DNA of 64,000 bases from Bacteroidales bacterium (GCA_028704385.1 JAQVLA010000001.1:285923-349922), one strand, 5' to 3'. Positions 1-8,484 are shown, counted from the first letter of the stretch. Program-made: numbers and translations. Notes: generated from the letters alone by a model not told the origin.

Positions 1-125
1 GATAACCATCCAAAAGATGGAAAATGCTATCAACAATTTAACTCCTCTATATACCTTTACATTAGTCATATTCGCTGCAAATAAAGCAATTTTTTTTTAA
101 TGGTGTCAATACCTGATTTAGGGGA

Positions 126-626
126 TTAAATGAAGGCTTTTTTCAAATCTGTCACCCATTTCTGAATGCGTTTGTCTGAAAGATCGGCCTGATGGTGTTC
201 GTCGAGAACCAGACCAACGAACTTTCCGTCTTTTTCGGCCAGCGAAAAATAAAAGTTATAACCCTCTTTGGGCCATTCGCCAACAACAACAGATTTGTCG
301 GGCAAACGACAGTACATGGTTCCTAATCCGTCAACAAAACTTTCGGGATATTCTTCCTGATCTCCGAGTCCGAAAAGGGCTACCTTTTTGCCTTTGAAAT
401 CTATTTCATTCAGGTCGTCGATAAAGTGCTCCCAATCGTCTTGCATATCCCCAATACCCCAGGCAGAGGTTCCAAAAACCAGGTTTTCGTATTGAGTAAT
501 TGTCTTTACGTCAGACTCGTGAATGTTGTGCAAATGGGCATCTTTACCCAAAGCGTTTTTGATTTTTTCTGCCATTTTACGGGTTGTTCCGGAAGTGGAA
601 CCATAAAATATTCCTACTGGTTTCAT
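126..626 (-). CDS. fldA: Flavodoxin (long-chain type)
   Basis: FMN-binding electron carrier of the cytosol that can replace ferredoxin under low iron. The 166-residue protein begins with the phosphate-binding loop GSTSGTT (residues 9-15). It has the first isoalloxazine loop TSAWGIGDMQDDW (about 53-65) and the second loop around GLGDQEEYPESF (about 86-97). The extra segment near residues 120-145 places it in the long-chain class. It stands alone with its own promoter-like box about 105 bp upstream of the ATG. Likely redox partners in this window are the NifJ-type pyruvate oxidoreductase and KorAB, which is inference from family knowledge. The assignment is very secure; the physiological partner is not. 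Confidence 0.95.
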   Translation of the reverse strand: MKPVGIFYGSTSGTTRKMAEKIKNALGKDAHLHNIHESDVKTITQYENLVFGTSAWGIGDMQDDWEHFIDDLNEIDFKGKKVALFGLGDQEEYPESFVDGLGTMYCRLPDKSVVVGEWPKEGYNFYFSLAEKDGKFVGLVLDEHHQADLSDKRIQKWVTDLKKAFI

Positions 627-730
627 ATTGATTTTTACTGCTTATCTTGTTAATAATTTTTCTGTCTTATCCATAAGTTCTTAGCTTTCATCAAATACTT
701 TAATGAAAACTAAATGATTCACAAGCGGCT

Positions 731-739
731 GCAAATTTA
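731..739 (-). promoter_or_regulatory. Bacteroidetes -7 promoter box for flavodoxin
   Basis: The minus strand reads TAAATTTGC, a full match to the Bacteroidetes TAnnTTTGC element. It lies about 105 bp upstream of the flavodoxin ATG and downstream of the neighbouring regulator's stop codon. No clear -33 TTG was identified. Confidence 0.5.
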
Positions 740-782
740 CACTAAAATAACAATTCAGATTTCAAAAGGTTTGTTTTGATTA

Positions 783-1385
783 TCAAACACCCTGTACTTC
801 TTCCAGCTTAATGAGCTGATTAAGAATGGCATAAACGGTTAAACCCGAAACTGTTTTGATGCCAAGTTTTCGGGTAATATTTTTCCGGTGAGTCATTACC
901 GTATGAGCACTGATAAAGAGTTTGTCAGCAATTTCGTTGTTGGTATTTCCAAGAGCAACAAGTTTTAAAATGCTGATTTCCCGTTCGCTGAGGCTTGTGT
1001 TTTCGGTTTCAGAATTTCCGTTATGTATCAGCCTGAGTGATTTTTCCATTATTTTATTCAGTTCAGATTTTTCAGCATCAAGATTAAGAATCTGATCGAA
1101 TTTACCTTTTATGTGGGTTGGGGCATCAGACTCAATCAGGCCAATGTAGTAAGGTTCGAAAATATTTTCGTTTCTGCGGGGAAGATTAATCAATCGTATT
1201 ACAAGCTTTGGATTTAATAAAACCAGGTCGGGATTAATCCGGTTTACCAGTTTGTCCAAATCATCTACCGGTGCATCAAATTCTTCAATTCTATATGGCT
1301 GCCCCTGACTGCTCAACAGGGTTTTTAACCCTTCCCTGATCAGAAATGAAGGTTCGATCAGTAAAATGCAAATTCGGTTAGACAT
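783..1385 (-). CDS. LuxR-type transcription regulator with degenerate receiver domain
   Basis: DNA-binding regulator of about 200 residues. The C-terminal third is a clear LuxR/GerE helix-turn-helix (LSEREISILKLVALGNTNNE, then HTVMTHRKNITRKLGI). The N-terminal part has the size and pattern of a response-regulator receiver, but the acidic pocket is reduced to ILLIEPS. The usual phospho-acceptor Asp position reads DLVLLNPKLV, with Asn58, so phosphorylation is unlikely. I chose the ATG at 1385, which overlaps the stop of the upstream hemerythrin gene by 8 bases. A longer reading from 1436 would run 59 bases into that gene. The overlap indicates translational coupling, so this probably controls, or is controlled with, the hemerythrin protein's stress function (inference). 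Confidence 0.85.
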   Translation of the reverse strand: MSNRICILLIEPSFLIREGLKTLLSSQGQPYRIEEFDAPVDDLDKLVNRINPDLVLLNPKLVIRLINLPRRNENIFEPYYIGLIESDAPTHIKGKFDQILNLDAEKSELNKIMEKSLRLIHNGNSETENTSLSEREISILKLVALGNTNNEIADKLFISAHTVMTHRKNITRKLGIKTVSGLTVYAILNQLIKLEEVQGV

Positions 1386-2127
1386 TGCTGCCATGATTTG
1401 CAAAACGTGAGTGAAATTCTTTTTCCATATTTTCAACTATAGGAACGAGTATCAGGTCTTCGATATGTCCGTGATTATTCAGGTCGCTTTCCAATTCGAA
1501 AATTTCATGCAAAATCAGGTTGAGCAACTTATAATTGCTTACAGGAGGCAAATATTTAATGAGGATGTTTTTGAGGTCGAAGAGTTTTGATTCAACATCA
1601 TCATGATCTTCCTCATATTCATTAATGCTGTATTTATGTAAATCGTCAAACGTTTCCTGAGATGATCGTGGCGAATCCAGTACTTTTTCGAGGCGTAATA
1701 CATAAGGATAAACGCCTTGTTCCTCTTTATTGATGTGATTGGTAAGCTCGCGCCGATACTGATCAAAAAAATTTTTTACTAAATTACGGTGGTTTTCTTC
1801 AAAACCTGAACATTGAACTATCTCGCTGATATATTGGCCTATCTCCGGTATTTTGACATCGAGATAATAGGAATGGGTTTTTCGCAGATACTCAATGAGC
1901 ATACTGGCTTTGAAACTTTGTAAATGCCTGAGCGGAAAATAGGTAGGATCGTGGAATGTGTTCACAATCTCAAGAAAAAAGTTGAGGTTTATCTTGTGAT
2001 CCTTGCATACAACTTCAACAGTTCGCTCACCAAATCCCAAATAAATATCAAAGCGATTGAGTACGGGCAGGAGGTGATGGTTCATATGAATAACCTCAGC
2101 CATTTTTAAATCCTTGTTTATTCGCAT
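1378..2127 (-). CDS. Hemerythrin-domain protein, RIC/ScdA-like
   Basis: Putative di-iron hemerythrin protein, 249 residues. The N-terminal segment (about 9-50) resembles the DUF542/ScdA_N domain of iron-sulfur repair (RIC) proteins, but the characteristic Cys-Cys motif is replaced by DIYLGFGE. The C-terminal helical bundle carries likely metal ligands His85, His131/Glu135, His175 and His219/His221 (in HINKEEQG, EDHDDVE and NNHGHIED). RIC proteins release or deliver iron after nitrosative or oxidative damage. Because the Cys pair is missing, this one may instead sense O2 or NO. A second in-frame ATG lies at 2103. It is the first gene of a two-gene unit with the LuxR-type regulator. Confidence 0.8.
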   Translation of the reverse strand: MRINKDLKMAEVIHMNHHLLPVLNRFDIYLGFGERTVEVVCKDHKINLNFFLEIVNTFHDPTYFPLRHLQSFKASMLIEYLRKTHSYYLDVKIPEIGQYISEIVQCSGFEENHRNLVKNFFDQYRRELTNHINKEEQGVYPYVLRLEKVLDSPRSSQETFDDLHKYSINEYEEDHDDVESKLFDLKNILIKYLPPVSNYKLLNLILHEIFELESDLNNHGHIEDLILVPIVENMEKEFHSRFANHGSNV

Positions 2128-2152
2128 GGAATAGCTTATTTAGAATGATTCT

Positions 2153-2161
2153 GCAAATTTA
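2153..2161 (-). promoter_or_regulatory. -7 promoter box for the hemerythrin-regulator operon
   Basis: The minus strand reads TAAATTTGC, a perfect TAnnTTTGC. It lies 25 bp upstream of the hemerythrin ATG and overlaps the stop codon of the upstream glycosyltransferase. The two units are therefore probably transcribed separately. Confidence 0.55.
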
Positions 2162-3313
2162 CGAAATTCCAAGAAGCTTAAGCTGATCCCTTAAAATTGT
2201 TGCCAGTTTTTGAGGATTATTCTCCGGTAATTCTGGCCGGACTTGAGTTGCCACATCAAAAAGGTCAGAAAGGCTGATTTGCTCCTGATCAATGGTCTTA
2301 AACCAGTTTCTTTCGGCAAGATAACCAGCCAGATATTCCTGCTCTGTCTGGCCTGGAGTTGGTATTAGTACAGCTGTCCTTTTTAAACTAACCAGATCCA
2401 TTATGGTTGAATAACCACCTCTGCAAACCAGCTTTTTCGACCTGCTGATCAACTGAACAAATTCCTCATCAGACGCATGGTTTAGCAATCGTAAATTCTT
2501 GGAGAATTGTATATTATCATGATTTTGTGGTAATCCACGTAAAATCACACACTCATGACCGGTATCTGAAAGAAGTTTGATAAGCCTTTGTTCCAGCAAA
2601 CTTCGTTGAGGCTCAGGCCCAGAAAGTATAACCAATAAATCAATGTCTTTTTTTGTTGTGATTGTGGTATTGGCATTGAATCTGCTTAAAATGCCCAAAT
2701 AAACGGCAGGAATAAAATTTTCCGGAATCAGCGAAAGTTCTCCCGAAAGATTTTTCCCGGGATCAAAATCAGGGATCCAACACTGGTTGAAATTCTTTAT
2801 AAGCTTGTGATTCATCTTGTTGGCAACCGGCCTGAGAAATCGAAAGCCTGCTGGAAGTTGCAGGTTAATTTGGTGAGTAAGGATTACCGAGGGGACTTTT
2901 TTGTGCCAGGCACCAAAACGATTGTCTGATAGGATAAGGTCAATTTTTCTGCTTTTCAGCATCCGAGCCACAAAACTTCTGTCGCGATAATAGTATCTTA
3001 GGGCGGTTGGCATTTGAAGTAAAAGTTTCAAAAACTGCTGTTTACTTTTGGCGTAACCCGGCTCGAAACCTTTGAAACGAATCCATTCCAATTCCGGAAA
3101 CTGTTTTTTTAAAAACGCCAGTGGAGCCTGATCCGCAGCAATAATTATCTGGAAGCCCATTTGTTGTAAACTACGTAGCAGAGGTACAGACCGGCTGGCA
3201 TGGCCAAGACCCCAGTTTAGCGGGCAAAAAAGAATTGTCTTCTGTTCTGGCAAAGCTGGTTTTAGTGCAAATGTACAAGATTTTTCTACCTGTGGAGATA
3301 GCTCAAATGGCAT
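2159..3313 (-). CDS. MurG/GT28-like glycosyltransferase
   Basis: Predicted GT-B fold glycosyltransferase. The N-terminal nucleotide fold begins ILFCPLNWGLGHASRS, where the GLGHASR glycine loop is typical of GT28-like and UDP-hexosyltransferase families. The C-terminal donor-binding half shows DLLVILSGPEPQR, LVCRGGYSTIMDLV and PTPGQTEQEYLA, matching the family's nucleotide-sugar binding region. No signal peptide or membrane segment is seen, and the acceptor is unknown. The start is uncertain. ATG options lie at 3337 (overlapping the divergent dprA start) and 3313. A TTG at 3253 would give MPEQKTILFCPL and would sit just after a perfect -7 box at 3267-3275. Sugar and acceptor cannot be inferred. 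Confidence 0.8.
   Translation of the reverse strand: MPFELSPQVEKSCTFALKPALPEQKTILFCPLNWGLGHASRSVPLLRSLQQMGFQIIIAADQAPLAFLKKQFPELEWIRFKGFEPGYAKSKQQFLKLLLQMPTALRYYYRDRSFVARMLKSRKIDLILSDNRFGAWHKKVPSVILTHQINLQLPAGFRFLRPVANKMNHKLIKNFNQCWIPDFDPGKNLSGELSLIPENFIPAVYLGILSRFNANTTITTKKDIDLLVILSGPEPQRSLLEQRLIKLLSDTGHECVILRGLPQNHDNIQFSKNLRLLNHASDEEFVQLISRSKKLVCRGGYSTIMDLVSLKRTAVLIPTPGQTEQEYLAGYLAERNWFKTIDQEQISLSDLFDVATQVRPELPENNPQKLATILRDQLKLLGIS
3267..3275 (-). promoter_or_regulatory. -7 promoter box possibly driving the glycosyltransferase
   Basis: The minus strand reads TACATTTGC, a perfect TAnnTTTGC. It falls inside the longest reading of the glycosyltransferase. If used, translation would begin at the TTG at 3253. 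The interval 3254-3335 would then be the divergent promoter region shared with dprA. Confidence 0.4.
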
Positions 3314-3335
3314 AAATGATTTATTTTTGGCGACC

Positions 3336-4436
3336 ATGACAGACCAACTACTCTATCAGATCGCCCTTACGCTTATTCCCGGCATTGGGGATGTTAACGG
3401 CAAAAAACTCATTGCTTATTGTGGTGGACCAGAGGCGGTTTTTAAGGAGAAAAGGAGCAGTTTAGAGAAAATCCCCGGAGTTGGAAAGCAAACCATTAGT
3501 ACATTGCTCAATCAGCAGGTTTTTGGAAGGGCAGAAGAGGAGTTGAAGTTTATTCAAAAACATGAAGTCACACCGCTTTTTTATCTGGATAAAAGATATC
3601 CCCGAAGGCTGAAGCATTGCGCCGATAGCCCAATGATGTTGTATTTTAGGGGGAACATCGATCTTAATGCGGAACGCATGATTGGTATTGTGGGTACGAG
3701 AAATGCTACTTCCTATGGCCGGCATTTGTGTGAGCAACTCACCGAAGAACTTAAAACTGAAGATGTTGTGGTAATCAGTGGGTTAGCATATGGAATTGAT
3801 ACTTATGCTCATCGTTCTGCCTTAAAGGCCGGATTGGCTACAGTGGGTGTATTAGCGCATGGCCTGGATCGCTTATATCCGGCAGCAAATAAAAACCTGG
3901 CGGCCAAAATGCTGGAGAATGGAGGTTTGATCACCGATTTTGTCAGCAAAACGAACCCCGACAGAGAAAATTTTCCCAAACGTAATCGTATTGTGGCTGG
4001 CATGGTTGATGCACTGATTGTTGTTGAATCTGCCAAAAAAGGCGGTGCGTTGATTACGGCTGATATTGCAGGTTCGTACAACAGGGATGTGTTTGCTTTT
4101 CCGGGTCGTGTGGGCGATACTTATAGTGAAGGATGTAATTTTTTGATACGAACCAACAGGGCTGCTATGATCGAACATGCGGCTAATTTGAGGTATATGA
4201 TGGGTTGGGAAGCTCCGCAAAAAGGAAAAGCTGTTCAAACCAAACTTTTCAGAGCCTTCAACGAGGAAGAGCAATTGGTTTTGGATGCTTTCGAAAACGA
4301 ATCATCACAGGAACTGGATCAGCTGCTTGTTAAAACACGACTTACCGCTTCAAAAATGGCTTCGGTATTGCTGGGTCTGGAATTTGATGGTATCCTGACG
4401 GCATTGCCCGGAAAACGATATCAAAAAGCGAATTAG
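3336..4436 (+). CDS. dprA: DNA-processing protein DprA
   Basis: Single-stranded DNA-binding protein that loads RecA on incoming DNA during natural transformation. The protein has about 366 residues from the ATG at 3336; a TTG three codons upstream is possible. The N-terminal helix-hairpin-helix-like region contains TLIPGIGDVNGKKL and IPGVGKQTI. The Rossmann-like DprA core has GIVGTRNATSYG, VISGLAYGIDTYAHRSAL, LAHGLDRLYPAANK, FPKRNRIVAGM and ESAKKGGALITA. A C-terminal winged-helix segment follows (about 300-366). It diverges from the glycosyltransferase and ends 4 bp from the convergent membrane-protein gene. No other competence gene is in the window. Confidence 0.96.
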   Translation: MTDQLLYQIALTLIPGIGDVNGKKLIAYCGGPEAVFKEKRSSLEKIPGVGKQTISTLLNQQVFGRAEEELKFIQKHEVTPLFYLDKRYPRRLKHCADSPMMLYFRGNIDLNAERMIGIVGTRNATSYGRHLCEQLTEELKTEDVVVISGLAYGIDTYAHRSALKAGLATVGVLAHGLDRLYPAANKNLAAKMLENGGLITDFVSKTNPDRENFPKRNRIVAGMVDALIVVESAKKGGALITADIAGSYNRDVFAFPGRVGDTYSEGCNFLIRTNRAAMIEHAANLRYMMGWEAPQKGKAVQTKLFRAFNEEEQLVLDAFENESSQELDQLLVKTRLTASKMASVLLGLEFDGILTALPGKRYQKAN

Positions 4437-4440
4437 ACTT

Positions 4441-5118
4441 TTAATCGCGTGAATTTTTTTCCGGCTTAATGTTAGTTGATTTAATCGCTAAGAGCAGCGC
4501 AATAAAGAAAATGCCTATTCCATAAAATATTAGAATCGTCTTTTCTGAGGTGAGGAATCCAAAATAGTAAAACCCCATGAAAAAACTCGCTGCTCCAAGT
4601 CCGGTCAGGGAGTCGATTAACCTGTTTTTTCTGTATTTTCCCATGCCAACAAAAAATCCCATGATGATGCTAAAAAACAAACAAGCCAAAGGAAGTGAGT
4701 AAATTAAGGCCGGTGAGGGCTGCCTGGCAAATAACCCAATATCAAAAAGTGGAACGGCTAAAGTGCTAAATCCCAATGAGATTAGCATGGCATATAGCAC
4801 CCCATCAAGAGGAGTGTTAAAACTCTTTAAAGGAAGAAAGCAATAACGTAATACAATAAAAATTCCGAATTGGGATCCAAATCCAATAATCACAAAGCTA
4901 TAAAAACCACTGCGCTTCAGGTTTTTAAGCTGATCATAACCTAAAGTCTCCGCAAGCAAATCAAAAAGAAACAAACTCACAACAGTGATCAACCCAAGTC
5001 CGAAAGCCTGGTACAGATGTTTATTCGAGTTAATTTGAAACTTTTTGTTAAGGTACAAAACCAGTAAAATGGCCAGAACCGGTGCTTGTAAATAAGATAA
5101 AATTGAAGCAATAGTCAT
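4441..5118 (-). CDS. Polytopic membrane protein, degenerate PrsW-like
   Basis: Integral membrane protein of about 225 residues with seven or so hydrophobic segments. The stretch FNTPLDGVLYAMLISLGFST resembles the second conserved block of PrsW (site-1 intramembrane metalloprotease). The glutamate pair of the first block appears replaced by SQFGIF, and the block after LGFST lacks the usual Glu-Asn. It is therefore probably a non-catalytic relative or simply a similar fold. I chose the ATG at 5118 because it starts directly before the first membrane helix. A longer reading from 5205 adds a basic hydrophilic tail and runs towards the rsgA promoter. Function unknown. Confidence 0.6.
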   Translation of the reverse strand: MTIASILSYLQAPVLAILLVLYLNKKFQINSNKHLYQAFGLGLITVVSLFLFDLLAETLGYDQLKNLKRSGFYSFVIIGFGSQFGIFIVLRYCFLPLKSFNTPLDGVLYAMLISLGFSTLAVPLFDIGLFARQPSPALIYSLPLACLFFSIIMGFFVGMGKYRKNRLIDSLTGLGAASFFMGFYYFGFLTSEKTILIFYGIGIFFIALLLAIKSTNIKPEKNSRD

Positions 5119-5251
5119 ACGTTTGGGTTGTTTTTTACGTTTACAATGATGCATCAAAGATACAATTTCTGGATTATCTGCAGCATTTTTCTTTGGTTGA
5201 TTCACAATTTTATCTACCGGAACTTATGGCGGAGCAGAATCAGAATAATAC

Positions 5252-5260
5252 TATTTTTGT
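5252..5260 (+). promoter_or_regulatory. Candidate -7 box for rsgA
   Basis: TATTTTTGT matches TAnnTTTG and lies about 70 bp upstream of the rsgA TTG start, in the divergent gap. No matching -33 element was seen. Weak evidence. Confidence 0.3.
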
Positions 5261-5330
5261 CGGCGGAATTAATATTGAAAAACAGCTTATTGCCAGTAAA
5301 ACAGTTGTTTTTTATTAAACGATCAATCCA

Positions 5331-6251
5331 TTGGAAAAAGGCCTTGTCATTCGTTCGACCGGAAGTTGGTACACTGTTTACACGGAAGCTGGCTACCAGC
5401 GATTATGCAGGTTAAGGGGCAAGTACAGGATTAAGGATATCCGCACTACCAATCCAATAGCTGTGGGCGATCATGTGAAAATCAGCATGGAGGAAGGGAA
5501 AGAAACTGGAATTATTGAATTGATTGAAGATCGCCGGAATTTCATTATCCGGAAGGCGACCAATTTGTCTAAGGCTGCACATATCGTTGCGGCAAACCTG
5601 GATCAGGCGCTGCTGGTTGTTACCCTGCAAAATCCAAGAACATCAACCGGATTCATGGATCGCTTTTTGGTCACTGCAGAGGCCTATCATCTGCCTGTTA
5701 CACTGGTTTTTAATAAGTATGACCTTTTGGACGAAAAAGCTATTGGCAATCAGCAAAAGCTGATTGACTGTTATGAAAAAATTGGCTATCACTGCCTTGA
5801 GGTTTCAGCTGTTAGTGGTTTTGGCCTCGACCGGCTTATTCAAACACTTAAAGATAAAGTCAGTCTGTTTTCAGGCCATTCGGGGGTTGGGAAATCAGCC
5901 CTGATTAATGCCATCGACCCGGCTTTGAATCTGAGGATTGGTGAAATCTCTGAATATCACGCAAAAGGTAAACATACTACAACCTTTGCCGAAATGCATC
6001 CTTTGGTTTTTGGCGGATGGATTGTTGACACACCGGGAATAAAAGAATTTGGATTGTTTGATCTTGAGAAAGAGACGCTTGCACAGCGTTTTCCGGAAAT
6101 GCGTGAGCGTATGCTTCAATGTCGTTTTGCAAACTGCACACACCGGCATGAACCTGGCTGTGCTGTTAAAGAAGCCCTTAAAGCTGGCGAAATTTTCGAA
6201 TTCAGATATAACAATTACCTGAATATGTTGTTGGATAATGAATCAAAATAA
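5331..6251 (+). CDS. rsgA: Ribosome small subunit-dependent GTPase A
   Basis: Circularly permuted GTPase that helps mature the 30S subunit. The 306-residue protein has an N-terminal OB-fold (about 1-70). The permuted G motifs follow: NKYD (G4, about 126-129), SAVSGFGL (G5-like), then GHSGVGKSALIN (G1, about 182-193), TTTFAEMH (G2) and DTPGIKEFG (G3). A C-terminal zinc site has the pattern CRFANCTHRHEPGC. Translation must start at TTG: an in-frame TAA lies 15 bp upstream, no ATG intervenes, and MEKGLVIRSTGSWYTV is the expected family N-terminus. The CBS-domain gene follows after 8 bp, so they are probably co-transcribed. Confidence 0.97.
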   Translation: MEKGLVIRSTGSWYTVYTEAGYQRLCRLRGKYRIKDIRTTNPIAVGDHVKISMEEGKETGIIELIEDRRNFIIRKATNLSKAAHIVAANLDQALLVVTLQNPRTSTGFMDRFLVTAEAYHLPVTLVFNKYDLLDEKAIGNQQKLIDCYEKIGYHCLEVSAVSGFGLDRLIQTLKDKVSLFSGHSGVGKSALINAIDPALNLRIGEISEYHAKGKHTTTFAEMHPLVFGGWIVDTPGIKEFGLFDLEKETLAQRFPEMRERMLQCRFANCTHRHEPGCAVKEALKAGEIFEFRYNNYLNMLLDNESK

Positions 6252-6259
6252 GGTTTGAA

Positions 6260-6922
6260 ATGATAGCCAAACACATGATAACTGATGGTGTTATGCCCTT
6301 GCGAACAAGCGATACAGCTCGTACAGCACTCAGTTGGATGGAGGATCTGAGGGTAATGCACGTGCCCATTGTTAACGAGTCGCGCTTTCTGGGACTGCTT
6401 TCAGAATTTGATATTTATGATTACAATCACCTGGATGAGCCGATAGGGAGCCATAAATTGTCCTTGAATAATCCCTATGTGTATGAATATCAACATATTT
6501 TTGATGCGCTCAGGGTGATGGATGATTATAAGTTAAGTCTGATTCCTGTGCTGGATGAACATCAGAACTATTTAGGATGTATTACTTTGCAATCGTTGTT
6601 GGAACATTTTGCTCAATCTTATGCATTGGCCGAACCTGGTGGTGTGGTTGTGCTGGAGATGCCGGTAAATAATTATATGCTTTCGGAGATTGCACGACTG
6701 GTGGAAGATAATGACGCAAAAATTTTAAGTGTCTTTACACGTTCAGATGACGACTCATCCAGTTTGCAGGTTTCACTTAAGCTGAATAAAATAAATATTG
6801 CTCCAATTCTTCAAACTTTTAACCGTTATCAGTATCAGATCATCGCTTTTTATAGTGAACACTCTGATCAGGATGACCTTCGCGATCGCTACGAATCGCT
6901 GATGAATTACTTAAATATATGA
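6260..6922 (+). CDS. CBS-domain protein, AcuB-like
   Basis: Cytosolic protein of 220 residues with a tandem CBS pair (about 1-125; ITDGVMPLRTSDTARTALSW and VPIVNESRFLGLLSEFDIYD are typical). A C-terminal region (about 130-220) has an ACT-like pattern (GGVVVLEMPVNNYMLSEIAR). CBS pairs bind adenine nucleotides and regulate partner proteins; the partner is unknown here. It lies 8 bp after rsgA and its TGA overlaps the ATG of the next gene by 4 bases, so translation is coupled to an outer-membrane protein. A CBS gene upstream of nadK, uppS and bamA is a recurrent arrangement in Bacteroidetes. Confidence 0.85.
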   Translation: MIAKHMITDGVMPLRTSDTARTALSWMEDLRVMHVPIVNESRFLGLLSEFDIYDYNHLDEPIGSHKLSLNNPYVYEYQHIFDALRVMDDYKLSLIPVLDEHQNYLGCITLQSLLEHFAQSYALAEPGGVVVLEMPVNNYMLSEIARLVEDNDAKILSVFTRSDDDSSSLQVSLKLNKINIAPILQTFNRYQYQIIAFYSEHSDQDDLRDRYESLMNYLNI

Positions 6923-8349
6923 GAGTTTTCCTCTTGTTTCTTGCTTTGATGGGATTTGTAGCAGTAAATGCCCAGATTGTTGTAGTTAACGATTTGTATG
7001 ATTGCGAAGGATCTGATCATTCACAGATTAGTGTTGGAGAAATTAGCCTGAGCGGAAACGATGTTACCCGTGATAAAATTATTTTCAGGGAATTGGAGTT
7101 TCAATCAGGACAAAAGCTTACTTTTTCAGAACTGTGTGAGCTCGCTACCTTATCGCGCGAGAATTTAATGAATCGGTCACTATTCAATTTTGTTTATGTT
7201 GATTTGATACCGGACGGAAAGGACAAAGCTCTTATAAACATTAAGATCAGCGTGATAGAGCGTTGGTATATCTGGCCCTTGCCAATATTTGAGCTGGCCG
7301 ACAGAAATTTTAATGCGTGGTGGCAAACCAAGGATTTTAACCGGGTCAATTATGGGGCGTTTATAACGCATAATAACTTCAGAGGTAGGATGGAAAAGCT
7401 ACAACTCTTGCTACGTGCAGGATATAATCAGAACTATTCCCTGCTCTACGAAATTCCTTACCTCACTGCGAAACAAAATTTTGGAATCGGGATTGAAGGC
7501 GGATATTCCCGTAGTCGTGAAATTGCCTACAGAACTATTGATAACGAACAACTTTATTACAAAAATGAAACCGGTTATGCCCAGGAAAGACTCTTTTTGA
7601 AGGCCATTTTTAGTTATCGAATCGGATACCGTAACTCACATTTTCTCTACCTGAGCTTTGATCGCTATTCTTTTGCTGATTCGCTGGTTGGACTTAATCC
7701 TGATTTTATGGCTGCTGAGGGTCATAAATCATCCTTTTTGGCACTTCAATATATTTTTAAACATGATTATAGGGATAATAAGGCGTATCCTATTGAAGGC
7801 CATTACTTTGATTTTGAATTTATGAGGTTTGGTTTTGGTTGTTCAACTACTTCGCCTGATTTTCATTTCGCCAAAACAACCTTTGACTGGTACACTCCCA
7901 TTTCAGGACGCTGGTATTGGGCTTCCAGTGTTACAGCAAAATTTTCGGGCGGTAAAACCCAACCTTACTATTTGCGTAAGGCACTGGGATTTCAGAACGA
8001 CTTTGTGAGATCATATGAGCTTTATGTGATTGATGGCGACAACTTTGGAATTTTTAAGAACAACCTAAAATTCAATTTTATTAAACCGAAAGTACGCAAC
8101 TTGCCGCTTATCCCGACTGAGAAATTCAGCAAGATACATTATGCAGCCTATTTGAATTTATTTTTGGATATGGGATATGCAGGAGCTATGATTCCTGAAC
8201 CTTCCAATCCATTAAATAATCAATTGCTTATTGGTACAGGAATTGGCCTTGACCTGGTTACCTACTACGATATGGTTTTCAGGTTCGAATATTCACGTAA
8301 TCGCCTGAATGAATTTGGTTTTTTTATTCATTTTATGGCACCGATATAA
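6919..8349 (+). CDS. POTRA-containing outer-membrane beta-barrel (BamA/TamA-like, short)
   Basis: Secreted outer-membrane protein of 476 residues. A signal peptide (1-18, ending VNAQ) precedes a single POTRA-like domain (about 37-115: ISVGEISLSGNDVTRDKIIF and SRENLMNRSLFNFVYVDLIP). A barrel of about 350 residues follows, with alternating aromatic strands and an Omp85-like C-terminus (FEYSRNRLNEFGFFIHFMAPI). It is far shorter than BamA, which is encoded downstream at 11102, so it is a paralogous Omp85-superfamily protein with unknown cargo. It sits between the CBS gene (4-base overlap) and nadK, an insertion into an otherwise familiar gene order. Confidence 0.78.
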   Translation: MRVFLLFLALMGFVAVNAQIVVVNDLYDCEGSDHSQISVGEISLSGNDVTRDKIIFRELEFQSGQKLTFSELCELATLSRENLMNRSLFNFVYVDLIPDGKDKALINIKISVIERWYIWPLPIFELADRNFNAWWQTKDFNRVNYGAFITHNNFRGRMEKLQLLLRAGYNQNYSLLYEIPYLTAKQNFGIGIEGGYSRSREIAYRTIDNEQLYYKNETGYAQERLFLKAIFSYRIGYRNSHFLYLSFDRYSFADSLVGLNPDFMAAEGHKSSFLALQYIFKHDYRDNKAYPIEGHYFDFEFMRFGFGCSTTSPDFHFAKTTFDWYTPISGRWYWASSVTAKFSGGKTQPYYLRKALGFQNDFVRSYELYVIDGDNFGIFKNNLKFNFIKPKVRNLPLIPTEKFSKIHYAAYLNLFLDMGYAGAMIPEPSNPLNNQLLIGTGIGLDLVTYYDMVFRFEYSRNRLNEFGFFIHFMAPI

Positions 8350-8475
8350 ATTTTGGTTGTTTTTATTGACTGGCATTGATTGGATTTATTTTGTAATTAA
8401 CATCAATTCAGGTTTGAAACCATAATAGCATAGTGTAAAAAATGTTAAACCGGCAATAAGACGCATTAAAATTCG

Positions 8476-8484
8476 TAACCTTGC
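8476..8484 (+). promoter_or_regulatory. Candidate -7 box for nadK
   Basis: TAACCTTGC differs at one position from TAnnTTTGC and lies about 26 bp before the nadK ATG, in the 161-bp gap after the barrel gene. No convincing -33 element. Confidence 0.35.

Noticed and set aside
1..125. Possible terminator or gene before the flavodoxin stop
   Set aside because: A short CCATC/GATGG hairpin exists but no T-run follows on either strand, and no reading frame is supported.
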